A stretch of DNA of 64,000 nt from Pseudazoarcus pumilus (GCF_002872475.1 NZ_CP025682.1:1984001-2048000); one strand, 5' to 3'. Shown: positions 1 to 10,669, counted from the first letter of the stretch. Numbers and translations: made by a program. Notes: a model not told the origin generated them from the letters alone.

Positions 1-41
1 CCCGCACCGGAACCAGACGATAGTGGCAGCGATACGGGCGA

Positions 42-791
42 TCAAGCCTCGCCCGTGCCCTCGATCCAGATCAGCGAGGCGAATCGCCCGGTGACGCCGT
101 CGCGCCGGAACGAATAAAAGCGCGCCGCATCGCTCAGCGTACACCATCGGCCACCATGCACCGCCGGCACCCCGGCCGCACGCAGGCGCAGCCGCGCCAG
201 CGCATACAGGTCGGCCAGCCACTTGCCCTCGCGCACGCCCGGTTCAAACGCCTGGGCCGCCGCGCCATCGGCTGCGAGAAAGGTCTCGCGCACCTCGTCG
301 CCTACCTCGAAAGCCTGCGGCCCGATGGCCGGTCCGAGCCAGGCCATCAGTTCGCGCGGCTCGCCGCCCATCGCCGTGACGGTGTTCTCCAGCACGCCGG
401 CTGCGAGCCCGCGCCACCCGGCATGCGCGGCCGCCACCACACGGCCGTGGATATTGCACAGCAGCACGGGCAGACAGTCCGCCGTGAGCACCGCGCAAAC
501 CGTGCTCGGGCGACGCGCCAACGCTGCGTCGGCCGGCACCGCTGGCGCAGCTGCATCGGCATCGGCCACGGCCGTACCATGCACCTGCTGCAACCAGATC
601 GGCTCCGCCGGCAGATGTGCGGCGAGCAGTCGGCGGTTGCACTCGACCAGGGCCGGATCGTCGCCGACGTGATCGCCGAGATTGAGTCCGGCATAGGGTC
701 CGGTACTGACGCCGCCACTGCGCGTGGTCACCAGTGCGCGCACCGTCGCCGGCGCCGGCCAGTCGGGAACGATCCAGTCGGCCGACCTCAC
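42..791 (-). CDS. pgeF: Purine nucleoside phosphorylase / polyphenol oxidase family protein (YfiH/PgeF)
   Basis: This cytosolic protein belongs to the YfiH/DUF152 (Cu-oxidase_4) family. Members act on purine nucleosides or as laccase-like enzymes, and some correct misincorporation during peptidoglycan synthesis. The family signatures are visible: a VTTRSGGVS N-terminal motif, QVHGT, LTADCLPVLL and AAHAGWRG, which supply the His/Cys metal site. The open frame runs up to 857, but I chose the GTG at 789-791 because it overlaps the rluD stop as GTGA and the conserved region begins right after it. The gene is translationally coupled behind rluD, a gene order common in proteobacteria. The exact substrate cannot be read from sequence. 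Confidence 0.9.
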   Translation of the reverse strand: MRSADWIVPDWPAPATVRALVTTRSGGVSTGPYAGLNLGDHVGDDPALVECNRRLLAAHLPAEPIWLQQVHGTAVADADAAAPAVPADAALARRPSTVCAVLTADCLPVLLCNIHGRVVAAAHAGWRGLAAGVLENTVTAMGGEPRELMAWLGPAIGPQAFEVGDEVRETFLAADGAAAQAFEPGVREGKWLADLYALARLRLRAAGVPAVHGGRWCTLSDAARFYSFRRDGVTGRFASLIWIEGTGEA

Positions 792-1750
792 GCGCCTGCC
801 TCGCGTCGCAAGGCGTCGAGCAAATGCGCGAAATCTGCGGGCAGCCCGACCTCCCACTGCATGGGCTCACCACTGGCCGGATGCACCAGCGCCAGCCGGA
901 AGGCATGCAGGGCCTGGCGGGCGAAGGCGTCGCGCAGCGCATCACCGCTGCGCCGCCGGCCATAGACCGGATCGCCGACGAGCGGATGGCCGATGCTCGC
1001 CATGTGCACGCGGATCTGGTGCGTGCGACCGGTCTCGAGGCGGCATTCGACCAGAGTCGCAGCGCGCAGGCGCTCGCGCACGACGTAGTGCGTGCGCGCC
1101 TCGCGCCCGCCCTCGATTACGGCCATCTTCGTGCGATGCGTCGGATGACGCCCGACGGGCGCATCGACACTGCCCGGCCCGGCAAGCGCCCCATGCACCA
1201 GCGCCAGATAGTGCCGACCCACGTCACGTGCCTGCAGCTGACGCACCAGCGCGGTCTGGGCCGCAAGCGTCTTGGCCACTACCATCAAGCCGCTGGTTTC
1301 CTTGTCGAGGCGATGCACGATGCCGGCACGCGGCACCGTCTCGAGTTGCGGCGCGTGGTGCAGCAGCGCATTGAGCAGCGTGCCGCTGCGGTTGCCGCTG
1401 CCCGGATGCACGACCAGCCCGGGCGGCTTGTCGAGGACGAGGATGTGGGCGTCCTCGAAGAGCACTGCGAGCGGGATGTCCTCGGGCAGTTCCGCGCCCA
1501 GGGGCTCGGCTTCGGGCTCGACCACGCTCAGGTGTTCGCCGCCGCGCAGCTTGTGCTTGGCCTCGCGCGCCGCGCCGTCGACGAGCACGTAGCCGTCGCG
1601 CAACCAGGCCTGCAATCGCGTGCGGGAGTGTTCGGGAAACAGCTGCGCGAGCACCCGGTCGACCCGCTGCCCACCCATTTCGGCCGGAATCTCGAAGTCC
1701 CGGCGCAAGACGGCATGGGGCTGTGGGCTATAATCGGCCGATGTATTCAC
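788..1750 (-). CDS. rluD: 23S rRNA pseudouridine(1911/1915/1917) synthase RluD
   Basis: RluD isomerises uridines in helix 69 of 23S rRNA. The 320-residue protein has an N-terminal S4-like RNA-binding segment (about residues 20-80) and the pseudouridine synthase core. The catalytic motif HRLDKETSG carries the essential Asp, and GRTHQIRVH follows. It starts at a GTG whose first base is at 1750, only 13 bp from the divergent bamD start. The downstream pgeF overlaps its stop codon. Length is normal for the family. RluD is preferred over RluC because of the pgeF and bamD context. Confidence 0.94.
   Translation of the reverse strand: MNTSADYSPQPHAVLRRDFEIPAEMGGQRVDRVLAQLFPEHSRTRLQAWLRDGYVLVDGAAREAKHKLRGGEHLSVVEPEAEPLGAELPEDIPLAVLFEDAHILVLDKPPGLVVHPGSGNRSGTLLNALLHHAPQLETVPRAGIVHRLDKETSGLMVVAKTLAAQTALVRQLQARDVGRHYLALVHGALAGPGSVDAPVGRHPTHRTKMAVIEGGREARTHYVVRERLRAATLVECRLETGRTHQIRVHMASIGHPLVGDPVYGRRRSGDALRDAFARQALHAFRLALVHPASGEPMQWEVGLPADFAHLLDALRREAGA
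1729..1734 (+). promoter_or_regulatory. -10 element of the bamD promoter
   Basis: A perfect TATAAT lies 29 bp upstream of the bamD ATG, inside the first codons of the divergent rluD. No good -35 hexamer is seen 17 bp upstream. It predicts a short leader of about 20 nt. Confidence 0.6.
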
Positions 1751-1763
1751 GCGAGTTCGTTCG

Positions 1764-2567
1764 ATGTCGAGACTGAGTCAATTGCTGCGCAGTTTAGCCC
1801 TTATCACCGCCGTGCTGGCCGCCGGCTGCGGGCTGCTGCCCGAGGAGATCGACGAGACCATCGACTGGAGCGCCCAGCGCATCCATGCCGAGGCACGTGC
1901 AGCGATGGACGGCGGTGGCTACGAGCGCGCGATCACGCTGCTCGAGAAGCTCGAGTCGCGCTACCCCTACGGACGTTTCGCCCAGCAGGCCCAACTCGAA
2001 ATCGCCTACGCCTACTACAAGTCCAACGAGCCCGAACTGGCGCTGGCCGCGGCCGACCGCTTCATCCGCCTGCATCCCAACCACCCCTACGTCGATTACG
2101 CCTTTTATCTGAAAGGTCTGGTGACCTTCAACGAGAATCTGGGCCTGCTGGGCTGGATCTCCAACCAGGACCTGTCCGAGCGCGACCCCAAGGGTGCACA
2201 GCAGTCCTACGACACCTTCCGCGAACTGATCACGCGCTTCCCCGAGAGCCGCTACACGCCGGACGCGATCCAGCGCATGCGCTATCTGGTCAATGCTCTG
2301 GCCGCTCACGAAGTGCATGTGGCGCGCTATTACCACCGGCGTGGTGCCTACGTCGCAGCGGTCAACCGCTCCAAGGAAGCCATCAAGAACTACCCGGACA
2401 CACCGGCGGTCGAGGAAGCGCTGTACATCATGGCGCGCAGCTACGAGGCAATGGGCATGGACGACCTGGCGCACGACGCCGAGCGCGTGCTCGACCAGAA
2501 CTTCCCCGACAGCGTCTACTATCGCGGCGGGCCCGACGCGGACCAGCCGTGGTGGCAGCTGTGGTGA
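1764..2567 (+). CDS. bamD: Outer membrane protein assembly factor BamD (ComL/YfiO)
   Basis: BamD is the essential lipoprotein of the BAM complex that folds beta-barrel proteins into the outer membrane. The 267-residue product starts with a lipoprotein signal peptide ending in the lipobox LAAGC, which puts the acylated Cys near residue 23. TPR-type helical repeats follow; ESRYPYGRFAQQAQLE and ITRFPESRYTPDA are typical BamD repeats. It is monocistronic and divergent from rluD. Length is normal for the family. Confidence 0.95.
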   Translation: MSRLSQLLRSLALITAVLAAGCGLLPEEIDETIDWSAQRIHAEARAAMDGGGYERAITLLEKLESRYPYGRFAQQAQLEIAYAYYKSNEPELALAAADRFIRLHPNHPYVDYAFYLKGLVTFNENLGLLGWISNQDLSERDPKGAQQSYDTFRELITRFPESRYTPDAIQRMRYLVNALAAHEVHVARYYHRRGAYVAAVNRSKEAIKNYPDTPAVEEALYIMARSYEAMGMDDLAHDAERVLDQNFPDSVYYRGGPDADQPWWQLW

Positions 2568-2638
2568 GCAACGCGGACTGAACCCCGGCGGGAAACGGGC
2601 GTAACGCCCCCGTCGCGCACGAAGCGAGCGAACCATCG

Positions 2639-3703
2639 ATGTTCGACTACCTGCAGCGCTGGTTCAACCGGCATTTCTCCGACCCCCAGGTCGTGATCCT
2701 TGCGCTGGTCCTGCTGATCGGCGTGTTCATCGCGATCTTCGCCGGGCGGCTGCTCGCGCCGCTGATCGCAAGCGTGATCATCGCCTATCTGCTCGAGGGC
2801 GCGGTGTCCTTCCTGGAACGTCATGGTTCGCGACGCGCGCCGGCCGTGATCCTCGTGTTCAGCCTGTTCCTGTCGCTGTTCGTCGTCACCATGCTGCTGC
2901 TCATTCCGCTGCTCGCCGGCCAGGTCGGACAGCTTGCGCGCGAACTGCCGGAAATCGCGGCGCGGCTGCAGGATGTCGCATTGCATCTTCCGGAACGCTA
3001 TCCACAGGTCTTCTCCGACCAGCAGGTGGTTGACCTGCTCGCGTCGATCCGCAACAACGTCGCCGCCTTCGGCCAGCGCATCGTCGTGCTCTCGCTGACT
3101 TCGGCGGTGCAGCTGATCACCTTCCTCGTGTACCTGATCCTGGTGCCGCTGCTGGTGTTCTTCATGCTCAAGGACAAGCAGCACATCGTCGCCTGGTTCC
3201 TGCAGTTTCTGCCCCAGGAGCGCAGTCTGGTAAATCACGTATGGGCCGACGTCGAAGCGGGAATCGGCAACTACGTGCGCGGCAAGTTCATCGAGATCCT
3301 GATCGTGTGGGTGGTCACCTACGTGGTTTTCGCAATTCTCGGCATGCCCTACGCGATGCTACTGTCACTGCTCGTCGGCCTGTCGGTGATCGTGCCCTAT
3401 GTCGGCGCGGCGGTCGTGACCGTTCCAGTCGCGGCGGTGGCCTACTTCGAATTCGGGCTGGCGCCGCATTTCTGGTACGTACTCGGCGCCTACGCGGTGA
3501 TCCAGTTCCTCGACGGCAACGTGCTCGTGCCGCTGCTGTTCTCGGAAGTGGTCAACCTGCATCCGGTCGCGATCATCGCCGCGGTGCTGACCTTCGGCGG
3601 AATCTGGGGCCTGTGGGGCGTGTTCTTCGCGATTCCGCTGGCGACGCTGATCGCAGCCGTGCTGCGCGCCTGGCCCGCCCCGCCCGAACACGGCAGCACC
3701 TGA
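2639..3703 (+). CDS. AI-2E family transporter (PerM-like permease)
   Basis: This is a 354-residue polytopic inner-membrane protein of the UPF0118/AI-2E exporter family (PF01594). About eight hydrophobic segments flank a central soluble loop. The C-terminal half carries the family pattern around VPYVGAAVVTVPVA and PLLFSEVVNLHPVAIIAAVLTFGGIWGLWG. Some family members export autoinducer-2 or are Na+/H+ antiporters, so the substrate here is unknown. It sits 71 bp after bamD. Confidence 0.88.
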   Translation: MFDYLQRWFNRHFSDPQVVILALVLLIGVFIAIFAGRLLAPLIASVIIAYLLEGAVSFLERHGSRRAPAVILVFSLFLSLFVVTMLLLIPLLAGQVGQLARELPEIAARLQDVALHLPERYPQVFSDQQVVDLLASIRNNVAAFGQRIVVLSLTSAVQLITFLVYLILVPLLVFFMLKDKQHIVAWFLQFLPQERSLVNHVWADVEAGIGNYVRGKFIEILIVWVVTYVVFAILGMPYAMLLSLLVGLSVIVPYVGAAVVTVPVAAVAYFEFGLAPHFWYVLGAYAVIQFLDGNVLVPLLFSEVVNLHPVAIIAAVLTFGGIWGLWGVFFAIPLATLIAAVLRAWPAPPEHGST

Positions 3704-3754
3704 ACGCCGCTACGCGGCGGTGGTCTGTCGACAATCCTCCTGTGCAATGAGGCG

Positions 3755-5251
3755 ATGATGGAAACGCTCGGACACTATATCGACGGCAAGCGCGTCGCGG
3801 ACGAAACACGCACGCAACCCGTCTTCAACCCCGCCACTGGCTCGCCAGCGCACCAGGTCGCGCTGGCTTCGACCGCCACCGTCGAGGCCACGATCGCGGC
3901 CGCGCAAACGGCCTTCCCGGCCTGGCGTGCGACCCAGCCACTCAAGCGCGCGCGCATCCTGTTCAAGTACAAGGAACTCCTGGAGAAGAACGCCGACCGC
4001 GTGGTCGAAGCCATCGTGGCCGAACACGGCAAGGTGTGGGAAGACGCGCACGGCGAGCTGGCACGCGGCATCGAGGTGGTCGAATACGCCTGCGGTGCGC
4101 CGGAGTTCCTCAAGGGCGAATACAGCCGCGACGTCGGCCCGGACATCGACTCCTGGTCCGAATTCCCGCCGCTGGGTGTGGTCGCCGGCATCACGCCGTT
4201 CAACTTTCCGGCGATGGTGCCGATGTGGATGTTCCCGATGGCGCTGGCCTGCGGCAACACCTTCATCCTCAAGCCGTCCGAGAAGGTGCCCTCGGCCTCG
4301 CTGATCCTCGCCGAGTTGCTCACCGAAGCCGGCCTGCCGCCGGGGGTGTTCAACGTCGTCAACGGCGACAAGGAAGCGGTCGACAAGCTGCTCACCGACC
4401 CGCGCGTCAAGGCCGTGAGCTTTGTCGGCTCCACCCCGGTGGCCGAGTACATCTACACCACCGGCACTGCACACGGAAAGCGCGTGCAGGCGCTCGGCGG
4501 CGCCAAGAACCACGCCGTGGTGATGCCCGACGCGGATCTGGACAACGCCGTCAACGCCATCATGGGCGCGGCTTACGGCTCCTGCGGCGAACGCTGCATG
4601 GCGATCTCGGTGGTGGTCGCGGTGGGCGATGCAGTGGGCGACGAGCTGGTGCGCCGGCTCAAGCCCAAGGTCGAGAACCTGCGCATCGGCAATGGCACCG
4701 AGCGCGGGCTGGACATGGGCCCGCTGGTCACCGGACCGCACCGCGACAAGGTGCGCGGCTACATCGATCTGGGGGCCGAGGAAGGCGCGGAACTGGTCGT
4801 CGACGGACGCAATTTCAAGCTCGCCGGGCATAAAGAAGGATTTTTCCTCGGCGGCACCCTGCTCGATCACGTCAGACCGGACATGCGCGTGTATCAGGAC
4901 GAGATCTTCGGCCCGGTGCTGGCCGTCGTGCGCGTGCAGGATCTGGCCGAGGCGATCGCGCTGATCGACGCCCACGAGTTCGGCAACGGCACCTGCGTGT
5001 TCACGCGCGACGGCGCCGTGGCGCGCCGCTTCAGCGACGCCGTGCAGGTCGGCATGGTGGGGATCAACGTGCCGCTGCCGGTACCGGTGGCCTGCCAAAG
5101 CTTCGGCGGCTGGAAGCGCTCGCTGTTCGGCGATCTGTACGCCTACGGCCCGGACGCCGTGCGCTTTTACACGCGGCGCAAGACCATGACCCAGCGCTGG
5201 GCCGTACGTGGCGTCGAGAAGGCGCAGTTCGCCTTCCCCAGCAACGGCTGA
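3755..5251 (+). CDS. mmsA: CoA-acylating methylmalonate-semialdehyde dehydrogenase
   Basis: This enzyme converts methylmalonate or malonate semialdehyde plus CoA and NAD+ to propionyl-CoA or acetyl-CoA. It is a 498-residue ALDH-superfamily protein. The catalytic Cys lies in YGSCGERCMAIS, a signature of the MmsA subfamily. GITPFNFPAMVPMWMFPMALACGN and SFVGSTPVAEYI belong to the NAD-binding part. Two ATGs occur in tandem at 3755 and 3758. No valine or inositol catabolism genes are nearby; the next genes belong to formaldehyde oxidation, so the physiological substrate is uncertain. Confidence 0.92.
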   Translation: MMETLGHYIDGKRVADETRTQPVFNPATGSPAHQVALASTATVEATIAAAQTAFPAWRATQPLKRARILFKYKELLEKNADRVVEAIVAEHGKVWEDAHGELARGIEVVEYACGAPEFLKGEYSRDVGPDIDSWSEFPPLGVVAGITPFNFPAMVPMWMFPMALACGNTFILKPSEKVPSASLILAELLTEAGLPPGVFNVVNGDKEAVDKLLTDPRVKAVSFVGSTPVAEYIYTTGTAHGKRVQALGGAKNHAVVMPDADLDNAVNAIMGAAYGSCGERCMAISVVVAVGDAVGDELVRRLKPKVENLRIGNGTERGLDMGPLVTGPHRDKVRGYIDLGAEEGAELVVDGRNFKLAGHKEGFFLGGTLLDHVRPDMRVYQDEIFGPVLAVVRVQDLAEAIALIDAHEFGNGTCVFTRDGAVARRFSDAVQVGMVGINVPLPVPVACQSFGGWKRSLFGDLYAYGPDAVRFYTRRKTMTQRWAVRGVEKAQFAFPSNG

Positions 5252-5260
5252 AACTGTTAA

Positions 5261-6430
<1,170 letters not shown>

Positions 6431-6444
6431 GTACACCCCGAGCC

Positions 6445-6466
6445 GCCGGCCGATCCGTCGGCCGGC
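6445..6466. repeat. Intergenic stem-loop in the formaldehyde operon
   Basis: GCCGGCCGA and TCGGCCGGC form a perfect 9-bp stem with a TCCG loop between the two formaldehyde genes. No T-run follows, so it is more likely an mRNA-stability element than a terminator. Confidence 0.45.
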
Positions 6467-6498
6467 AGATTCACGACGACCCAAACGGAACCATCGAC

Positions 6499-7347
6499 AT
6501 GAGCATCTCCCTCGAGACCGTCGCCGCCAACCGCAGCTTCGGCGGCTGGCACAAGCGCTTTCGTCACCATTCGACGACACTGGGCTGCGACATGGTGTTC
6601 GCGATCTATCTGCCGCCGCAGGCCGAGCACGGCCCGGTGCCTGTGCTGTACTGGCTGTCCGGGCTGACCTGCACCGACGAGAACTTCATGCAGAAGGCCG
6701 GCGCGCAGCGCATGGCCGCTGAACTGGGTATCGCCATCGTCGCGCCGGATACCAGTCCGCGCGGCGAAGGCGTGCCGGACGACCCGGAGGGCAGCTACGA
6801 CTTCGGCCACGGCGCGGGCTTCTACGTCAACGCCACGCATGCGCCCTTCGACAAGCATTACCGCATGTACGACTACGTCGTGTCGGAACTGCCCACATTG
6901 GTCGAAGCCAGTTTCCCGGTCAGCGACGCGCGCGCGATCTCGGGACACTCGATGGGCGGTCACGGCGCGCTCGTGATCGCGCTGAAGAACCCGGGTCGTT
7001 ACCGCTCGGTGTCGGCCTTCGCGCCCATCGCCAACCCCACCGACTGCCCGTGGGGACGCAAGGCCTTCACCGGCTATCTCGGCGAGGACGAGACCGCGTG
7101 GCGCGAGTGGGACACCTGCGCGCTGATCGCCGAAGCACCCGAGCGCCTGCCGCTGCTCGTCGACCAGGGCGAGGCCGACCCCTTCCTCGAGGATCAGCTG
7201 CGTCCGCAGCGACTGGCCCAGGCCTGCGAGCGCGCAAACCATCCGCTGACGCTGCGCATGCAGCCGGGCTACGACCATAGCTACTATTTCATCGCCAGCT
7301 TCATCGACGAGCATCTGCGCCACCATGCCGCGGCGCTGCGCCGCTGA
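6499..7347 (+). CDS. fghA: S-formylglutathione hydrolase
   Basis: This alpha/beta-hydrolase (esterase D family) hydrolyses S-formylglutathione to formate and glutathione, completing formaldehyde detoxification. The 282-residue protein shows the nucleophile elbow [11 protein letters not shown], an acid residue in [11 protein letters not shown] and the catalytic His in [10 protein letters not shown]. The N-terminal stretch [26 protein letters not shown] is diagnostic. It shares an operon with the dehydrogenase. Its last 64 nt overlap the 3' end of a convergent small gene. Confidence 0.96.
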   Translation: MSISLETVAANRSFGGWHKRFRHHSTTLGCDMVFAIYLPPQAEHGPVPVLYWLSGLTCTDENFMQKAGAQRMAAELGIAIVAPDTSPRGEGVPDDPEGSYDFGHGAGFYVNATHAPFDKHYRMYDYVVSELPTLVEASFPVSDARAISGHSMGGHGALVIALKNPGRYRSVSAFAPIANPTDCPWGRKAFTGYLGEDETAWREWDTCALIAEAPERLPLLVDQGEADPFLEDQLRPQRLAQACERANHPLTLRMQPGYDHSYYFIASFIDEHLRHHAAALRR

Positions 7348-7556
7348 AGCCGCGCCAGACGCGCACATCCGACGACAATCGCTACCGCCAACACGGCGGT
7401 GGCGAACAGTCCCGCCCATACGCTGAGCACGAACAGCGGCCACACCGCTTCGGCCGGCCCCCGCGGCAGCGCCGACGACAACTGCATCGCCAACGGCATG
7501 CACACGACGCCCATCGCGACCACCGCTATTCCCGCCAAACCGTTTGCACGCTTCAT
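7284..7556 (-). CDS. Small two-TM membrane protein, unknown function
   Basis: I do not recognise a family. From the ATG at 7554-7556, preceded by a good GGGAG ribosome-binding site, the 90-residue product has two hydrophobic segments (about residues 5-22 and 33-57). It ends in a basic tail rich in Arg. The frame stays open up to 7655, but the upstream part lacks a ribosome site. The 3' end overlaps fghA by 64 nt in antisense, which is unusual, so its reality is moderately supported only. Confidence 0.5.
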   Translation of the reverse strand: MKRANGLAGIAVVAMGVVCMPLAMQLSSALPRGPAEAVWPLFVLSVWAGLFATAVLAVAIVVGCARLARLQRRSAAAWWRRCSSMKLAMK

Positions 7557-7641
7557 GTCCGTCTCCCGTGTGGTGTCACCCAACGGATTGTGCGCAGCGC
7601 CAGGCTCATGAACTGAGCCACACGACGAATTTGCCCGATGC

Positions 7642-7655
7642 TTGACCGCGATCAA
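7642..7655 (+). promoter_or_regulatory. Candidate FNR/Anr/Dnr-type box
   Basis: TTGACCGCGATCAA matches the FNR-family consensus TTGAT-N4-ATCAA at 9 of 10 positions. It lies about 50 bp upstream of a TAATAC (7698-7703). With that -10, the box would be centred near -61, a classical class I activator position. The gene served would be the NIT/PAS/GGDEF/EAL protein at 7745. Confidence 0.55.
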
Positions 7656-7744
7656 GAATCGGGCACTCGACGCCCCCGTGCATGCGTTCTTGACTTCTAA
7701 TACATGCGTAGAAGTACGTATGCGACCGGAGGGGTCCGAACCTG

Positions 7745-10669
7745 ATGTCGATCCGCCATTTGCTCCTGTCGATGATCGCCGTGCTGACCCTGCTCGCGCT
7801 GGGCATCGGAGCGCGCGAAGTGGTCACGATGCGCGAGCGCCTGACGGCGATCGACTGGCTCGAGCACAGCAACCGCGTCTCCAGCCTCGTCCAGCACGCC
7901 AGCGGCGCACTGGCGCGCGAGCGCGGCATCACGGCGATCGCGCTCTCGCGACCGGATCACCGCACGGACGATGCCGTGCGCCTGGCTCAGGGCATCGACG
8001 GCGCGCGCAGCGAGGTCGATGCCCACATCGCCTCGCTGCTTGCCGGGTCAGGCGATACCGCCCGCCTCGCGCCCGATCACCCGCTGCTCTCGCAGTTGGC
8101 GGGCATTCGCGCCCTGCACGCCGAACTGCAGGCCTACCGCGAGGCCGTCGATGCCAGCCTGGCCGGCATCGAGGTCGACCTCGACGTTGCGCCGCAGCGC
8201 TGGGTCGCGCTGGTCAGCCATTTCATCGACGTATTGCACCAGACCATCAGCATCAGCGCCTCTCCCGCACCGGGCGGCGCCGGCGACAGCGCGAGCGTGC
8301 AGCCGCTGATCCGCGACGCGCTGTTCACACTCGCCGAACACCTGGGCCAGGAACGCGCCATCATCGCCGCGGCGCTCTCGCGCGGGGCGCCGCTGGGCGC
8401 GACCGAGTTGCGCGAGCTCGAACACTACCGCGCCAACATCCTGCACAGCTGGAAACGTGCCGATGGCCTGCTCGATGACTTCGAACGCACGCCGCGCATC
8501 GAGGCCGCGATCGACCGTTTCTGGGCCGATATGTTTGTCCATTACGAAGACCTGCGCGACGGCGTGCTCGCCGCCAGCGAACGCGGACAGCCCTATCCGG
8601 TGAGCGACGGCGAGTGGTTCGCCCACGCCACGCGCGGCATCGACGCCGTACTGGCGCTGTCGGATACGCTGGGCGATGAAATCGACCGCCGGGCCGCCGC
8701 GCTGCGCGCGCAGGCCAGCCGCGAGCTGACCTTGTCGCTGCTCGCTCTGGGCGCGCTGATCGTCGCCTTTGGCTTCGCCGTGGTGCTCATCCACCGTCGC
8801 GTGCTGCGCCCGCTCGGCGCGCTCGAGCGCGCCGCCGCGGCGATCTCCGCCGGAGACCTGTCACCGCACGTCGTCGCCGCTGGCGACGACGAATTCGGGC
8901 GCCTCGCACGCGGCTTCGAACACATGCGCGAATCGCTCGCCGCCGCCGAGCGCGAGCGCGAGTCGGCGCTGGCCGAGCTGCGCAAACTCGGCACCGCCAT
9001 CGAGCACAGCGTCAGCTCGGTCATCATCACCGACGAGCGCGGCATCGTCGAATACACCAATCCGCAGTTCACGCTCACCAGCGGCTACGACGCCGACGAG
9101 GTGCGCGGCCGTCATGTGGGTATCCTCAAGTCCGGCTACACGCCGCCCGCGCACTACCAGGGCCTGTGGGAGACGCTGCAGGCGGGCAAGGCCTGGAAGG
9201 GCGAGCTGCTCAACCGGCGCAAGGACGGCGAGTTGTACTGGGAGGCGGTGTCGATCAGCCCAATCCGCGACAGCACCGGCAAGATCATCCACTTCATCAG
9301 CATCCAGCACGACATTTCCGAGCGCAAGCGCATCGAGGCGCGGCTGGACTTCATCTCGTCCTACGACCCGCTCACGCGCCTGCCCAACCGCGCGTTGCTC
9401 AACCAGCGCTTCGGCGAGGCGCGCTCGGCGGCGCGCAAGCGCGGTTCCCGCCTGGCGCTGGTCGCGCTCGGAATCCGTCATTTCAAGCGGCTCAACGACA
9501 GCCTCGGGCACGAAATCGGCGACCGCCTGCTGTGCGAGATCGCCAATCGCCTGACGCATGCGACACGCGAAACCGACTCCGTCTCGCGCCTGTCGGGCAG
9601 CGAATTCGCAGTGATCCTCGACCGGATCGGCGACAGTGCCGAAGTTTCCGAGCGCGCCACCACCATCCTGCACGAGTTGCGCAAGCCCCTGTACGTGGAC
9701 GAACACGTGTTGCAGCCGACGCTGCATGCGGGCATCGCGATCCTGCCCGACGACGGCGAGACCCTAGACCAGTTACTTACCTCGGCCAGCATGGCCTTGC
9801 ACCAGGCCGAGCATGAGGGCAGCACGCCGCTGATGTTCTACACGCCGGCGCTCAACGCCGATGCGCAGTCGCGCCTGGCGCTCGAATCGGCGCTGCGCAT
9901 GGCGCTCGAGACCAACCGCCTGGAACTGCACTATCAGCCGCGCATCGACCTGCGAACGGGGCGCGTCATCGGCGCCGAGGCACTCGCACGCTGGCGTCAT
10001 CCGGAGACGCTCGAGTACATTCCGCCCGAGCGCTTCATCCGCATCTCCGAGGAAAGCGGCCTGATCCATCCGCTCGGGCAATGGGTGCTCAACGAGGCCT
10101 GCAAGCAGAACCGCCGCTGGCAGGAAGCGGGGCTGCCACGCATTCCGGTAGCGGTCAACATCTCGCCGCTGCAACTGCAGCAGCGCGGACTTCCGGACCA
10201 GATATCCGAAGTACTCGCGCGTACCGGGCTGGAAGCCGAGGATCTGGAGATCGAGCTGACCGAAACCACCGTCATGGAAAGCCCGGAGGAGGCAGCGGTC
10301 GCACTGCACCTGCTCAAGTCGCTGGGCGTGCGTCTGGCCATCGACGACTTCGGTACGGGCTATTCCAGCCTGGCCTATCTGAACCGTTTCCCCGTCGATC
10401 TGCTCAAGATCGACCGCAGCTTCATCAGCAACCTCGAATCCGATCCCAGCGCCGCCACCATCGCCAGTTCGGTGATCGCACTGGCGCACCGCATGGGGCT
10501 GCGCGTGGTCGCCGAAGGCGTCGAGAACCTCGCCCAGTTGCACTTCCTGCACCGCCAGGATTGCGACGAGATCCAGGGCTACTACTTCAGCCCCGCCCTG
10601 CCCCCGCAGGCCTTCGCCGAACTGCTGCGCAGCGCGCGCACGCTGACCGTTCCCGTCACCTCGGGCTGA
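7745..10669 (+). CDS. Membrane c-di-GMP protein: NIT-like sensor-HAMP-PAS-GGDEF(degenerate)-EAL
   Basis: This 974-residue inner-membrane signalling protein has a first TM at about residues 3-22, a long helical periplasmic region, a second TM at about 325-350, then HAMP, PAS (about 413-530), GGDEF (about 540-700) and EAL (about 720-965). The periplasmic region repeats ARERGITAIALS and GQERAIIAAALS and resembles nitrate/nitrite-sensing NIT domains. The GGDEF signature is replaced by SGSEF, so cyclase activity is unlikely. The EAL domain keeps EALARW, the ELTE and IDDFGTGYSSL motifs, KIDRSF and EGVEN, so it is probably an active c-di-GMP phosphodiesterase. The NIT assignment is an inference. Confidence 0.85.
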   Translation: MSIRHLLLSMIAVLTLLALGIGAREVVTMRERLTAIDWLEHSNRVSSLVQHASGALARERGITAIALSRPDHRTDDAVRLAQGIDGARSEVDAHIASLLAGSGDTARLAPDHPLLSQLAGIRALHAELQAYREAVDASLAGIEVDLDVAPQRWVALVSHFIDVLHQTISISASPAPGGAGDSASVQPLIRDALFTLAEHLGQERAIIAAALSRGAPLGATELRELEHYRANILHSWKRADGLLDDFERTPRIEAAIDRFWADMFVHYEDLRDGVLAASERGQPYPVSDGEWFAHATRGIDAVLALSDTLGDEIDRRAAALRAQASRELTLSLLALGALIVAFGFAVVLIHRRVLRPLGALERAAAAISAGDLSPHVVAAGDDEFGRLARGFEHMRESLAAAERERESALAELRKLGTAIEHSVSSVIITDERGIVEYTNPQFTLTSGYDADEVRGRHVGILKSGYTPPAHYQGLWETLQAGKAWKGELLNRRKDGELYWEAVSISPIRDSTGKIIHFISIQHDISERKRIEARLDFISSYDPLTRLPNRALLNQRFGEARSAARKRGSRLALVALGIRHFKRLNDSLGHEIGDRLLCEIANRLTHATRETDSVSRLSGSEFAVILDRIGDSAEVSERATTILHELRKPLYVDEHVLQPTLHAGIAILPDDGETLDQLLTSASMALHQAEHEGSTPLMFYTPALNADAQSRLALESALRMALETNRLELHYQPRIDLRTGRVIGAEALARWRHPETLEYIPPERFIRISEESGLIHPLGQWVLNEACKQNRRWQEAGLPRIPVAVNISPLQLQQRGLPDQISEVLARTGLEAEDLEIELTETTVMESPEEAAVALHLLKSLGVRLAIDDFGTGYSSLAYLNRFPVDLLKIDRSFISNLESDPSAATIASSVIALAHRMGLRVVAEGVENLAQLHFLHRQDCDEIQGYYFSPALPPQAFAELLRSARTLTVPVTSG

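Noticed and set aside
734-2581. Long plus-strand frame spanning rluD and bamD
   Set aside because: Shadow of rluD and bamD in another frame; the low-complexity Arg/Ala/Gln composition does not resemble a protein.
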